The position numbers and the translations under genes are program-made. The notes under the pieces were generated by a model that was given only the letters and a program-made list of their open reading frames with translations, did not search any database and was not told the origin of the DNA. Shown here in pieces: positions 34,697-49,500 of a stretch of DNA of 64,000 nucleotides (positions are counted from its first letter, which is position 1; every line of letters begins with the position of its first letter). Source of the stretch: Helicostylum pulchrum (taxonomy: Eukaryota > Mucoromycota > Mucoromycetes > Mucorales > Mucoraceae); assembly GCA_025677825.1 (NCBI GenBank), contig JAIXMO010000022.1:186001-250000 (forward strand), read 5' to 3'.

Positions 34697-34886
34697 GACG
34701 TAAAAAAAAAAAAAGATAGGGAAAAAAGGAGCTTTTGTCCCGGGCGGAACCAAATAAATATTTTAGCGGGTTTATAAATAAAAAGGCTAACTTTTTTTGA
34801 ATAGATTAGGGATTTTAAGATCTTATACAAACGCATTGTCGTACTTGAACATTTTTTAATTAATTTTTTATTATTATTGTTGTATT

Positions 34887-37158
34887 CTACCAGAGATTTA
34901 CAGTTTGTGGCCATTGCCCGGAACTTCTTGCTTCCCAATACCCGCCTTTATACTGCCACGACTCGCCATCAGGATGATACTTATCTTCTTTCATCTCAAA
35001 CCACATCGGCACTGCACTTTCGCCTTGCGCCCTCCTCTCTCTCTGAAACTGCTCTACTCTTGTCTTCTCAACTTCTGCCTCACTAACAAACCCATCTTCA
35101 AACAACCTTTGATCCTTTCTATATCTCGTATCAGTTGCCGGTAACTTGCTCTCTTCCAGCGCCGTGATTTCATTCAACTCCATTGCGAACTGCGTAAACC
35201 CATAGTACTCTTGCGGCTCCTGTACATCCGGCGCTTTTGCCCTCCAAATCACCGTATACTGATCTGGCCCACTCACTTCCGACAACGTATCGTTCCATTT
35301 GCCCTCTACTTCTTTTATCAACGACCCTCGACAATCAAAGAACTTGGCCTCAATCTTGTTTCTATCCATGATATTACCGCCACCGCTTGAAAAGAACCCA
35401 CTACCACTCTTGGACTCTTTGAAATTCACAATAGCGTATTCACCTGTCTCATGATTATTCACTCGCATCTCGCCCACATGCTCAATGTACTTTGTACCCG
35501 TGACCAAGTTCTTGGACGAGCTCATGGGTTTCGTGTACGTAAACTGGTCTTGATGCCCTGTAAGCGTAACATGGCCTTGCCCTTTAGTGTACAAGTCCAT
35601 AGACTGTCCCCAAAACTTTATATCCCCTGCAAACGACTGTCTAAACTCAAAGTTTCTCGAACTTGCATGACACTAAAATACGCACATTAAAATAAAACAT
35701 TGAACTATTGTATAACAATTACTTACTGCCATTGTGTTGGGTACATGAGACACTTTTTCAGAAATAAACGTAAACCCTTTATCGGTCCTTACACACTCGT
35801 ACGTCTCACCCAACAAGGGATTAAACGGCTTTCTTCCCAGCCGATAATGAGTCGATGCGTATCCCGAGACGGCAAATGCAGTAACGTACATTAACCTGTC
35901 CATCGACGACGCTTGTGTTGCAGCATGATCCAACAGCTCGCTGTACTCCAATTCCTCGCATAATCTCTGTAACAAATTGAGGGGTTCATTCAACATGATT
36001 GGTAAAGGAATACTCGATAGATCCTTGCCAATGAATTTTCTTAGGAGTGAGATAATCGATAGTTTCTTCACCGCTACTGTATGCGGTAACCTAGTTCTTC
36101 TTGAAATCAAATCCTTTGATACGTTTTCTTCACCGTGTGACGAGTCTAGTTTTAAAAAAAACCCCCATTTAGTAAAAAAAAAAAAACCAACAACTCAAGT
36201 ATAAAACAAAAAATTACCTTCATCTTCTGAATCACCAGCAACAACATCTTCTTCTCCACTGATTGAAAAATCTTCTGCATCAAAGAAAGTATCTGATATA
36301 CCACCATACGAATAAAAACTGCTCACCGATCGATGCGACATGAGCCCTGTACCTGTCCTGCTGCCAGGCACATCCAACAAGGTATTGACACTTTGATCAT
36401 ACGCATTTGCCAACTTTTCCCTATAATCCGTCATCAACTTTATCGACCGCGACACTTTTTCCAACACCACCACAGTAGAAGGAGACTGATGATACGCGTC
36501 TAACGTACTTGAATAAGAAGCACCTCGTTTAAACGGAAACCGCAACTTGATACTACTGCCACTTGAATGATGTAGTAAAGGCGGAGGAGGAGTTGAAACC
36601 ATACTTGCAGAAGAGGAGGATGCTACTACAAGCTCTTGATTGTTTGATACCAATAACGTACTTAGCGACTTTAATTCCACGTCTAAATCATTCAACGCCT
36701 TTACAATCACTTGATTGTGGTCAATTTCTGATGATAAACTTATAGCAGACCGAGTCCCATCATCATGTTCCTCCCAAACCACCTTTTTCGCTCTTTTGCC
36801 TCTTATACCTTCTAGCCACTGATCGAACTGTTCTGTCGACAGTGCTCTGAGATGAAAGGTTGTTGTTCCAGAATCCAAATGAATAATACGTTGCTTGGGT
36901 GATACCGAGACCGTAGCAAACAGTGTTTGAATCGAGCCTCTTTTGACACTGTCTTTTCTGAAAGAGTAAGATAACACACCGTCAGGTGTTAATTCAAACC
37001 ACCGTTTAGCCCAACCTATATATATATAAAAACCTCCTATATTAAAAAAAAAAGAGTGCTTGTGTAGTGTATTTTATTGTATTTTACCTTGCATTTTTTT
37101 TCTCCTTTTTTTTAATAACCAACCACTCATATCATGATCCAACAAAGCTACTGCTTCA

Positions 37159-37189
<31 letters not shown>

Positions 37190-37718
37190 GCTGTTCTTCA
37201 TTTGTCGAAACATCCAACGTCAACATCTTTGATTTATGCATAGAGAACATATTATCTAATAAGTGTCGTTAGTTTTCGTATCAACTAAAAAAAATCAATG
37301 TTTTTATCCTACCAAACACTAACACATAGTTTCCAGGTTCTAAAGCATCAAAAGAGCCTACAGTGGGTACTTTGGACCGTTCAATTGGCTCAATCGGTAC
37401 CAATTCAATAAAATCATTATCCAAAAAATGAATTGCTGAAGCCTTCTTTTTTTTACTGCGAGAATACACTGAAGACGATGAATCTTTTACACTGGTAGAG
37501 TTCCTTCTCCCTTCGTCATCTGAATAACTTTGTTGTTGTCCGTCCCGTTCAGCAACAAATGAGGCTCGTGTACTACCACCTTCTGTTGCTTTATAGAATA
37601 ATCCAAAGCATATCTTTCTGTTTCTTGTTGAGAACGACCATTGAATTCTCACATTTTCCTTTTTTGTACAAACATGATGTTCAAAAACGGTTCCTGGTCG
37701 AACACGAATTTCAGGCAT
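34887..37718 (-). CDS. OSH3: Osh3-type oxysterol-binding protein (GOLD-PH-ORD)
   Basis: Five exons (37718-about 37308, about 37258-37091, about 37016-36218, about 36147-35727, about 35675-34887) encode about 860 residues. Domains in order are an N-terminal GOLD-like region (MPEIRVRPGTVFEHHVCTKK), a PH domain (GWLLKKRRKKMQG, WAKRWFELTPDGVLSYSFRK), a Ser-rich linker, an FFAT-like motif (DTFFDAED, near 36270) flanked by acidic residues, and the ORD (LPIMLNEPLNLLQRLCEELE, KPFNPLLGETYE). This is the Osh3 layout, a lipid exchanger at ER-plasma membrane contacts. The usual OSBP signature EQVSHHPP appears here as SEKVSHVPN, with the second His and second Pro replaced. The ORD is otherwise well kept and ends WPQTVNLW. 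Confidence 0.93.
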
Positions 37719-38310
37719 TTTTGATAATTAAGAAGAAAGAGAAAGAAAAAAAGGGAGATAAAATCACAATAAAGGGGATTTTTTATTTATTTATTGTGTA
37801 CGTGTCAAGTAACATGACCACATCTTGTTATATTTGTTTTTTGTTGTTGTTATTATTCTTTTTCAAACAGAAACAATTAAAGAACAAAGGTACCGAAAAG
37901 ATGTATATTGCTTTTTTTTTTTTCGTTAAAGTTGTAAAAATGGAATTCCATTTAAAAAAAAAAAAAGGTACTAAGTCTGTATCGTGTGTAACGTTTCTAC
38001 TTACTTATTCACACCCATAAATAAAAAAATAAAAAAGACTTTTTTGTTAGGTGAGTAGATCACAAGTAAAGGCGTGTGTATAACAGTAACTCGGGTTTCT
38101 CTCTTTTTTTTGCTCTTTTCGCTCTCTCTTTCTGTAATCAGTCAAGTGTGGGGAGAAAGAAAGAAAAAAACTTGTGCTCATGCATGTGACAGTCCAATTT
38201 TTTTATTAAAACGCCGTCTCGCATTTAAATACGCCTAGCTTAAATTTTCCCCTTTCCTCTTTTTTTTTTTTCTTCGTTCTATATATCTTTTTTTTTACTG
38301 CCTACACACT
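37719..38310. other. divergent intergenic region between OSH3 and lipase genes
   Basis: About 0.6 kb containing both promoters, with several T and A runs and a CT-rich stretch before the lipase ATG. Open frames here are short and rich in Phe and Lys from homopolymers. No gene is supported. Confidence 0.5.
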
Positions 38311-39616
38311 ATGACTAGTACAGTTGTTGACGAATGGATTAAAACTACTGACGGAAATGACATTTTCACAAAGACCTGGAAGACCTCTTCTGCACCTGTT
38401 GCCACACTTGTGTAAGTTAAACATTATTTTATCTCCCCGAAAAAAAACAAACTTTTTCATCTAACATACAAAACATATTAGAATGATTCATGGCTTTGGT
38501 GAACATATTGCTAGATACGATAGAATGTTTTCTGTATTTGTCAGTCAAGGCATCGAATGTTACGGTTATGATCAACGCGGATGGGGCGAAACCGGAAAGA
38601 AGTCGAATCAATTTGGTAACAACCAGGGGTAAGTTTTAACTCTATACAGAGATACTTTCAATTGACACTTCTATATAGTTATGATACTGCTTTAAAAGAT
38701 ATCGATAATGCAGTTTTAAAAACCAAGCGAGAAAATATCCCACTCTTTTTAATGGGTCATAGTATGGTAAAAAAAATCAACTTTAAGCAGCACTACATAC
38801 ATTACGCAGCGTAGTAAACTTATACAAAAAAAAAAAAAATTAGGGCGGTGGTCTTATTCTTAATTATCTTGCTAGAGGTGATAAACTGGAAGGAGTCAAG
38901 TTAGTAACTGGCGCAATTTCCTCTGCTCCTCTTGTTACCTTATCTATGGCTATCCCCGCACCTAAATACTACGGTCTTCGTTTCGTATCTAACTTCTTAC
39001 CCAGTTTCACTATCCAAACCGGTGTTGATGCTGCAGGCATATCACACGACCAAGAAGAAGTTAAAAAGTACCTCGAAGATCCATTGGTTCATGACTTTGC
39101 TACTTTAGCCACATGTAAAGTGTACTTTTTACATGTATATAGATCACTGCAACGCATATACTAAAACACTATATTTTAAAATTTTAGTGGGAGGTTTCCT
39201 TGATGCTGGAAAAGATATTATTAAATCAAAAGCAAAGTTAATTAATACACCCGTCTTGTATTCTCACGGTGATATTGACCCAATTAATGATTACAAAGGT
39301 ACTTTACAAGCCTATGGGTTAACTCCCAGTACTGATAAAGAGATGAAGACTTGGCCTGGATTATTTCACGAATGTAAGCAACTGCTAATTTTTTTACTAA
39401 CTTACATTTTTTTACTAACTTACATTTTTTTTACTAACTTACATTTTTTTTACTAACTTACATTTTTTTTACTAACTTACATTTTTTTTACTAACTTACA
39501 TTTTTTTACTAACTTACATTGTTTTAGTGCATAATGAAACCATGCCTCAAAGACAAGAGGTCTCTGACTACTATGTCAATTGGATTAAAAACCGTCTTCC
39601 CGCTGTAAAGAATTAA
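38311..39616 (+). CDS. monoglyceride lipase-type serine hydrolase (alpha/beta hydrolase)
   Basis: Six exons encode about 300 residues from MTSTVVDEWIKTTDGNDIF. The alpha/beta hydrolase core is complete: MIHGFGEHIARYDRMF (oxyanion HG), YGYDQRGWGETGKK, the nucleophile elbow GHSM/GGG with the intron directly after the Met, PVLYSHGDIDPINDY with the catalytic Asp, and LFHELHNE with the catalytic His split by the last intron. This fits the Yju3/MGLL family, which cleaves monoacylglycerols to glycerol and fatty acid. No signal peptide is seen. The last intron carries a seven-unit tandem repeat listed separately. Confidence 0.92.
39389..39519 (+). repeat. seven-unit intronic minisatellite with a branch-point sequence in each unit
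   Basis: Seven near-identical units of about 19 nt, each a T7-T8 run followed by ACTAACTTACAT, fill the last intron of the lipase gene. ACTAAC matches the fungal branch-point consensus. The array ends seven bases before the acceptor TTTTAG at 39526. Units differ only in T-run length. Confidence 0.95.
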
Positions 39617-39692
39617 TAACTCTATTTTTTTAATGCAACTTTTTGTGTGTTGCTCTCTCTTTTCTTTTGTACCAATAAAAAATAAATATACG

Positions 39693-39698
39693 CACGTG
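39693..39698. promoter_or_regulatory. CACGTG E-box upstream of UBC6
   Basis: A perfect CACGTG palindrome 104 bp before the UBC6 start codon and 77 bp after the lipase stop. It matches the core site of fungal bHLH factors; function is inferred from position only. Confidence 0.4.
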
Positions 39699-39802
39699 AC
39701 CCTTTTTCTCTTTATTTTCTTTCTATCTTTTTTTCTTTTCAAGTCCTTTCTCCTTTTTTTCTTTCTCTTTTCTTTTTTTCTTTACACGCATTAACAACAA
39801 CA

Positions 39803-41982
<2,180 letters not shown>

Positions 41983-42569
41983 TTTCTTTTTTGGTAAAAA
42001 AAATAATAAAAGAAAGAAGAAGGCAGGCTTGGCTGAATATTTTTTATTTTTGTATTTTCCCACTCTTTTTTTTTTGGAACTACAGTTAATAAATTCAAAG
42101 TGTTTGAAAATGAGAAGAAAAAAGTTATTGTATTTGGCTATGTCGGCCGTCTTATAGTAAGGTATAACACTTTTTCAACAGTATCAATTGATTGTGCTTT
42201 TTTTCGAGCTGTTTTTTTTATATCCTTGGTGTTTAATCTTCTAAAGGTAAATGATCCACTGTGTACTTTCTCATACTGAAACACTATCCGGCACTGGCTT
42301 TCGTACAATTGTCGGATTTTGTGCAGTTAAAAGAAACTCATTTTTCTATTTCTAAAAGCCAACGTATTTTTTTTTTTTATGAATCAAATATATTAAAACC
42401 ATCGAAGAGTTCCCTTTTTCCGTTTTACAAATCACCATACTAGACTCCAACTACCACTGTAAACGAAGTTTGACATAATGCATACTCAAAGTGACTGCCC
42501 CTCGTCCCTTAAACACAGACTCTACTCTCTTTTTTTTTATTCCTCTTTCTTCTTCACTTCTTGGACAAC
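41983..42569. other. divergent intergenic region between ZAP1-like and USB1 genes
   Basis: About 0.6 kb with T-runs and no supported gene. Two short plus-strand frames (41951-42157, 42261-42443) are Phe/Lys-rich and unconvincing. A CT-rich stretch precedes the USB1 ATG. Confidence 0.5.
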
Positions 42570-43456
42570 ATGAACAACATAGCCGACTACCATTCTTCTT
42601 CAGACGAAGAAGAACCTTCACCACCGCGACCTTTAAAACGCAAGCTTAGTTCCGACCTAAACCAAACGTACGCAATTTAAACAAAAATACCATTTAAAAA
42701 AAGTATTTTTTTTTTTAATTTTCTTTGCAGTAAAAAAATGCCAAAGTTACCTTCGTTCTTTGACAGTAGTAATAAACCGGAATCAACAGACAGTACCGGG
42801 AAGAAGCGTACGGTACCTCATACAACTAACAGCTGGGCTACATACGTCTATTTCCAAGGTTTGAACATTTACTACTAACAAAAAAAATAAAATAAAAATA
42901 TTTTACTTATAAAAAAAAAAGTCGACTTTACAGACGAAAAGGAAAGGTTGGCAAGTTACTGTGAACGCTTAGAACCTATCCCCGAACAGCACATCAGCGT
43001 CAGCAGAACAGTGTACCTGCGACAACACCAACTCGAATCGTTTGTCTCCTCTATCCGCACTGCCGTTCAACGCACCAAACCATTTGATATTTCCTTTGCG
43101 CAAACCGCTTGTTTAACCAACGACGAAAACACACGATCCTTTCTAACGTTAGAAATCGGAAACGGGTACAACCAGGTAAGACGAACCAGACAAAAAAAGA
43201 AAGATAATTAGTAACACTGTTCTAGTTGTTTGATTGTATGAAAGAAGTGGATAAAGTAATGCAAGAATACAAACAACCGACGTTTTATGACCCTCCCCGA
43301 TTCCACACCAGTATCGGCTGGGCACTTGAAAAGGACACTGTGACTTCAATTGAAATACCCCAGTCGTGTCTAACCCCTATTACCTCTCGTACCTTCTACC
43401 TCTCTCGACTTTACATTAAACAAGGTCATCACATCCACCACATAGATTTACAATAA
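42570..43456 (+). CDS. USB1: U6 snRNA phosphodiesterase Usb1 (2H superfamily)
   Basis: Four exons encode about 235 residues. The N-terminus MNNIADYHSSSDEEEPSP is acidic and Ser-rich, followed by a basic stretch. The two catalytic H-x-S/T-x motifs of 2H phosphoesterases are present: HISVSRT in exon 3 and HTSIGWAL in exon 4, with the usual spacing and the preceding PPRF. Usb1 trims the U6 snRNA 3' end and leaves a cyclic phosphate, protecting U6 from decay. The NSWATYVYFQ before the first catalytic block matches the family's start of the fold. Confidence 0.9.
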
Positions 43457-43610
43457 AGTCCGGCATTATCCGTGACGCTTTTTTTTTTTTAGTCTTTATT
43501 GAACCCTCTTTTTTTTTCGAAACGTGGCATTGAGCAACACAAGGGTATCCTGTGAAATTTTTAATTTTTCTCTCTCTTTATTCACTTCTTTTTTTTTTTA
43601 AATAAAAAAA

Positions 43611-46269
43611 ATGGATCCTTACGAATTCACTCAAACAGTGAGTGAAGAACCTCATCAAGAGGATCAAAGCGACCTTAAAAAACTTGAGCAAGATTTAGCT
43701 CCAACTGCTGCTGATTACTATGGTGTCTTGAATATCTCTAGAAAAGTAAATGCAAAAAAAAAAAAACTACACACAACACAAAAAGATATCAAGTTTGTTA
43801 AAATATTGTTTGTATAGGCTACAGAAGATGAAATTAAAGAAGCTTATAAAAAATTATGTCGATTCTTTCATCCTGACAAGGTACTAAGAAAAAACACGCT
43901 CAAGTATTGTCACAATCATATCAATAAATTATTATTATAGCATACCGATGAATCCAAAAAGAAAATGGCAGAATCCAGATTCCAAGTAATCCAAAATGCT
44001 TATGAAGGTATTACACACTTAAAAAAAACATGCATAAAGTACATCCTTTACCAACACACACGTTACACACTTAGTATTATGCGATCCTGCAAAACGAGTA
44101 ATTTACGATACGTACGGCGAAGAAGGATTAAACGCATCATGGGACGTAGGACCACGATACAAGACACCCGAAGAGGTACATTTGTCTTATACATACACAC
44201 ACACAAAATACTTACACGATAAATAGTTGAGAGAAGAATACGAAAAAAACGCTCGCCAAAAACGAGAATTAGATTTAGAAAACTTGGTGCGTTCAAAAGC
44301 AGAATTCCAACTGACAATGGACGCAACACAAGTCTTTGATCCTTACGAGCCACCCGTGTTTGTTGGATTTGGACAGACTTCTGCGCCTAAAAAGAAGGGT
44401 CCCTTTCACGCTGTTTCCAAAGCCCAAGTGCAGCAATTATTTATGCGTTCTTCATTTGAGGTAAAACAAAGAAAAGTAAAGAAAGAAAGAGAGTTTTACT
44501 GTACTAAAATCTATTCTTAACACGAAAGACTCAAATTGGACCCCAGACTCATGCAGTTATTGGTGGGTCAATGGTATCCAGATCCGGTATGGGAGGAGGA
44601 AATGTCCTGGGCACTATTCGTCATACAGTCTCTCCTAAATTATGGGGTGAAGTAAGTTTTTTTTTTTATAAAAAAAAAAAGAGAGAAAGAAAGGGAGAGA
44701 CTTAATCGTTATTTCTAGGTGACGGCAACTTTATTAAAACCAAGAATGCTTACATTAAAGACATATTATTCATTATCCACCGACAGGTATAACAAAAACA
44801 CACGCACATACACACTCACCATTAATAATCTAATCTTAGTTTTGTAAATACAACAACACAATTGAACTCCATGTACGACCCACCCGTGCTTGCTGTCACA
44901 GCCGGCCGCCGAATTTTCTCTGCCACAACAGGCTATATGACTTTCCGTACTGGAGAATGGTCCATGTTTGGATGGGGCGGTGATGCATCTCAAAAAATGG
45001 ACAAATCTTCTGTTTCACTTGGTATGGCCGGTATGAATAAACACGGTAATTACAGTGGTGAATTACAAGTAAGCTCTTTCTTTACCTTCTATTTGTATGA
45101 CATTACACTAACCACCAACACAAAAAAAAGACCGGTATTATCTCGTCGCACATTGCTGCTGAATATTCTTACAAACTAGCCAATCAAGCTCGTTTACGAT
45201 TGTCTACTTCGTTATCTTCAGAAGGTGGAATTAATGCTAGTATCGGTAGTGATCATAAAATCACGGAACATACAAGAATTGGTATGACGATGGAATGTGG
45301 TTTGCCTTTAGGTGTTATTGTTAAATTTAGGTAAGGGGGTTTTTCTATATAATATATATAAATTTATACATTTAAAAGCAAAAAAAAAAAAAAAGGGGGG
45401 AAAAGGGACCTCCGAAAAAATATTGATTTATTTTGTGTATAATAGGGTCTCACGTCTTGGACAAAAAGCCGTAGTACCCATCATCCTTGCATCCGAGTTT
45501 GACCTTAAATTAGCGTTCTTCGGTGCAGTGGTTCCAGCTTCCGTAGCTGTTGCCCTTGATCAATTCGTCTTAAAGCCCCGCCGCAAGAGATTAATCAAAG
45601 AGTAACGTATTTTTTTGTTTACGCATACAAGAGCCCGCATTAACATTTTTCTTGCTTTGTATGTAGAAAAATTAATGAATTAAGAGAAGAGCATGCTGAA
45701 TACCTTGCTAATCGTAAACAAGAAGCATTAGATGCACAATCACTCATGTCTGATATTGCAGAGCGAAAGAAAAAGCAAGAAGAGAACAAACCTGATGGTA
45801 ATATTAAGGGTGAGAACAACAAAAATTTGATTGAATACTTACACACGTAAAAAAAAAATAGGTTTGGTTATTGTTCAAGCTTGGTACGGTAACTTGGAAA
45901 ATTTGGACAATGGTATTGACGAAGGAGTGATCGACGTAACAATTGTTATTCAGACACTAGTTCATGAGTCGAGACTAACAATTCCAGGCGGACACTCAAA
46001 GGTATACCAACCAAAATACATAATCCGATAAAGTGGAGAACTAAAAACTTTTTATCAAAAATAGACAAATATTCTCGGATTTTATGATCCTTGTTTAGGT
46101 GAGCGAAAGAAACTTCGTGTACAATATAGATTTAGACATAGACTTCATCAAGTAACTGTAGAAGACACTGCTGCCCTTATCAGTCCTGTCCAAGGTAAGT
46201 CTCTTTTTACCCTTTACCCGCGCATATAACAACATTGATTAATTGGTTTGTTTAGCACACGTTGTTTGA
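43611..46269 (+). CDS. DNAJC11: DNAJC11-type mitochondrial J-domain protein
   Basis: About ten exons encode about 550 residues from MDPYEFTQTVSEEPHQ. An N-terminal J domain (DYYGVLNISRKATEDEIKEA, RFFHPDKHTD with the HPD motif, DTYGEEGLNAS) is followed by a long beta-rich region (GGNVLGTIRHTVSPKLWGEV, GYMTFRTGEWSMFGWGG). A C-terminal DUF3395-type domain begins GLVIVQAWYGNLE and ends with KKLRVQYRFRHRLHQVTV. This order is that of DNAJC11, a partner of the mitochondrial MICOS/MIB complex in animals. J domain, beta region and C-terminal block are all intact, so a working gene is likely. Confidence 0.93.
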
Positions 46270-46571
46270 TTGTATTCCTAAAATGTACAAAAGAATATAA
46301 AAATAAATTGTTACACTTGTTGGTGGCAAAATACAAAAAAAAATAAATAATAATAAAATATCTATTTCCAGGGGCCACACACAATTACCCAATAAAGCTT
46401 TCGTATTCCGTAAAAAGATGAAAATAGTAACAATTTGCTATAAATTCATTTTTTACAATAAAATCTCCCTTTTTTTTCCCTTTTTTTTAATTTTCTCAAA
46501 AATACCTTTTTTTCCTTTTTCCTTTTTCCTTTCTTTTTCCTTTCTTTTCGTATCTCTTTTGTAAATAATAG
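46270..46571. other. intergenic region with pyrimidine-rich leader of the chitin synthase gene
   Basis: About 300 bp. The last 90 bp (46470-46560) are nearly pure pyrimidine on the plus strand with repeated TTTTTCC units. They end directly before the chitin synthase start and probably form its promoter or 5' UTR. Confidence 0.55.
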
Positions 46572-49500
46572 ATGTCAAATCCAAATAACCGACCTGGTTA
46601 TAGAGGTAATCCGTCTGATCCACGATTATCTCAGCAACAACAACAGTACCCAACAAATCGACCTGGTTCTCAACACATGCAAACACCTCGACAACAACCA
46701 CAAGGCCAACAGCGTATTCAGTCCTACGGTATGGACCAACTCAACCGTCCACGTCCACCACCTCATAATCGTCCTCAACAACAGCAACAACCTTCACAAC
46801 AACAAAGATCTTCTCGCCAACAAGGTGGTGTACCTCAACTAAGTTCACAACAACGTGGTTCTCGTGAACACTTGTACCAGTCATCGAGACAACCACAACC
46901 ACAACCAGGCGGTGGGCCTAGACCTATGCGCCCACCAGGAAACTACGGTGGTGCTAACCCAAGCATGACTCCTCCTGGTAGTGGAGGACAAGGTCCATAC
47001 CGTCGAGTCAGTATGAATCGATCTCGATCTTTGTCTCGCCCCGAACGCCAAAGACCTCGAACCGGTATGATTCGATCTCCTTCACAACAACAACGTATCA
47101 ACCAACAACAACAAGGTCGATACGGTCCACCTGGTGGTCCAGGTGGTCCACCAGGCCCAGGAGGTAGTATGCGACCTCGCCCAAATAATTACCCTATGCC
47201 AAACCGCTTACAACACCAACTTCAACAACAAAAGATATATCAACAAGAAGCTCTACTAGACCAACAGCCTGGTCCTAATCAAAAAAAGCCCTTACCACCA
47301 CCTGAAGAAGAACAACCCAAGGTCTTGACCAGCTGGTGGGCATGGATGGCCTTCCTCCTAACCTGCTGTTTCCCCAACTGGTTCCTTCGTGTCTGTTTAA
47401 AAAAGAACAATGCTATGGTCCAACAAGCCTGGAGAGAAAAAGTAAAACAACCAAAAAAAAAAAAAAAAAAAAAACTAACCTAACGTATATAACTAACTTT
47501 TATATAAAAATAGCTTTCTTTATGTTACCTTATCTTATTACTGTGTGGCTCGCTTGCATTTATTACATACGGGTTGAACCAAACATTGTGCCCAGTCTCT
47601 GGTAGTAACTCTGCTTACTCGAGTATGAACCAAGGCACACGTATGCCGGTGTACTACAACCACATGCGAGTCTTTGGTCACATCTATCCTAGCGACACCA
47701 TGAAGAGCTTCTTTGCCACCAAAGGCATGAACCTGACCAACGATTACGAGAACACCGATCTGGGCCCCATCTTTAACGGCGATGTCACCAACGCATGCGC
47801 GCAATACAACATTCGTTTAACCTGTGCTTTAGTCAACCCGTACGGTGGTGGCATGGTCACTCCCGACAATTCTTGTTTATCACTTGCCCAACTTCAAACA
47901 TTCGCTAAATCCGATAGTATTCTTGGGTATGATTGGGCTGATTTAAATAAAAAATCAATTACAGGTCGTAGTCTAACTTTAGTCGGTGATTCAGGTAAGA
48001 GAGAAACGGGCTGAAAAAAAAAAAGAAAAAAAAAGATATAATTTACTCAAAATCACACATTGTGTAGTGTTGAACTTGACTAGATACCTCAACTTTGCTA
48101 CACCACCTTTTGGCCCACAAGTCGACCACGCTATCCGTAACAACCTCGCCACCGATATCTCGTACGCTTTGCTCAACACTCCCGGCGGCCGCGACGTTCG
48201 AAAATGCCTGTCATCACGTTACAAGATTGGTATTATGGAGACTGAAACCGGTGGCTGTATCGCTGATAAAATGATCATGACGCTTATGCTTGTCGTTATC
48301 GTCGCCATGATTGTCATCCGGTACTCTATGGCTCTTTTATTCCAGTGGTTTATCGCTCGTCGTTTAACCAAACCCGGTGGAAGATCCAACTGGTTAGCCT
48401 GGCGTTCGATTAAGGGTGGTAACGACGATCCTGCTAACCATATCCCTGGACCTTACAACAACTACGGCCCCATGAACAGCAACAACAACGCTGTCTCCAC
48501 CACTTCTTTAGGTTCTGGTTCCTCTTCTCGTGGCACACCGGTCTTTAGCGAACAAAGTTCCGCGATGGGACTCGGTGGTGCGCAGTCCGATATTGTCACC
48601 ACAGAATTGTACACCGTCCTTTTAGTCACTTGTTACTCTGAAGGTGAAGAGGGTCTTCGCATCACTATGGATAGTTTGGCTGAAACCACTTACTCTAAAA
48701 AGCACAAGGTAATGTTTGTTTTGTTTTTTTTTTTTGCCTAGCAACACACACTTATAAATTTCTTTTATTAGATTTTCTTTGTTATTGCTGATGGTATGAT
48801 TACTGGTGCCGGTGAATCAAAATCAACTCCCGATATTGTTGTCAGTATGATGGATCTTGATCCTACCATGATTAATCCCAAACCTTCATCTTACCTTGCT
48901 ATTGCAGATGGTGAAAAGCAATTAAATATGGCTAAAGTGGTAAAAACATTTAATCGGTATTATTCTAATTTTGGGATTTTTCTAATGTTTATTTTGTTTC
49001 TTTAAATAGTATGCTGGTCACTATAAAGGTGTTCCATGTATTACAATTGTAAAGTCAGGTACAGAGGAAGAAGCCAACGGTGCCAAAGCAGGTAATCGTG
49101 GTAAACGTGATTCTCAGGTAAATTATAAAAGATGTACACGTATTAAAAAAAAAAAGAGAGTAATTAAACCCATATTTTAGCTTATTTTGATGAGTTACTT
49201 CCAACGTGTGTTGTTCAACGATCGTTTATCGGAACTTGATTACGAGATCTTTTGGAAGATGACTTGGTTAATGAAAGGTGTTACACCTGATAAATTTGAA
49301 TTAGTTTTAATGGTAATAATGACGCTACAACCCACACTCACACACCAACTTAATCTAACACTAATTTAATACAGGTTGATGCGGATACAAAAGTCTTACC
49401 GGACGCTTTAACTTATATGGTTGCGGCAATGGCAAACGATATTACCATTATGGGTTTATGTGGTGAAACTAGAATTGCCAACAAAAAAGCGTCATGTAAC

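Noticed and set aside
39389..39519. Possible CRISPR-like array
   Set aside because: Units are contiguous 19-nt tandem copies without spacers and lie in a fungal intron.
39524..39742. Lys-rich minus-strand frame after the lipase
   Set aside because: The composition is driven by CT-rich sequence in the UBC6 upstream region.
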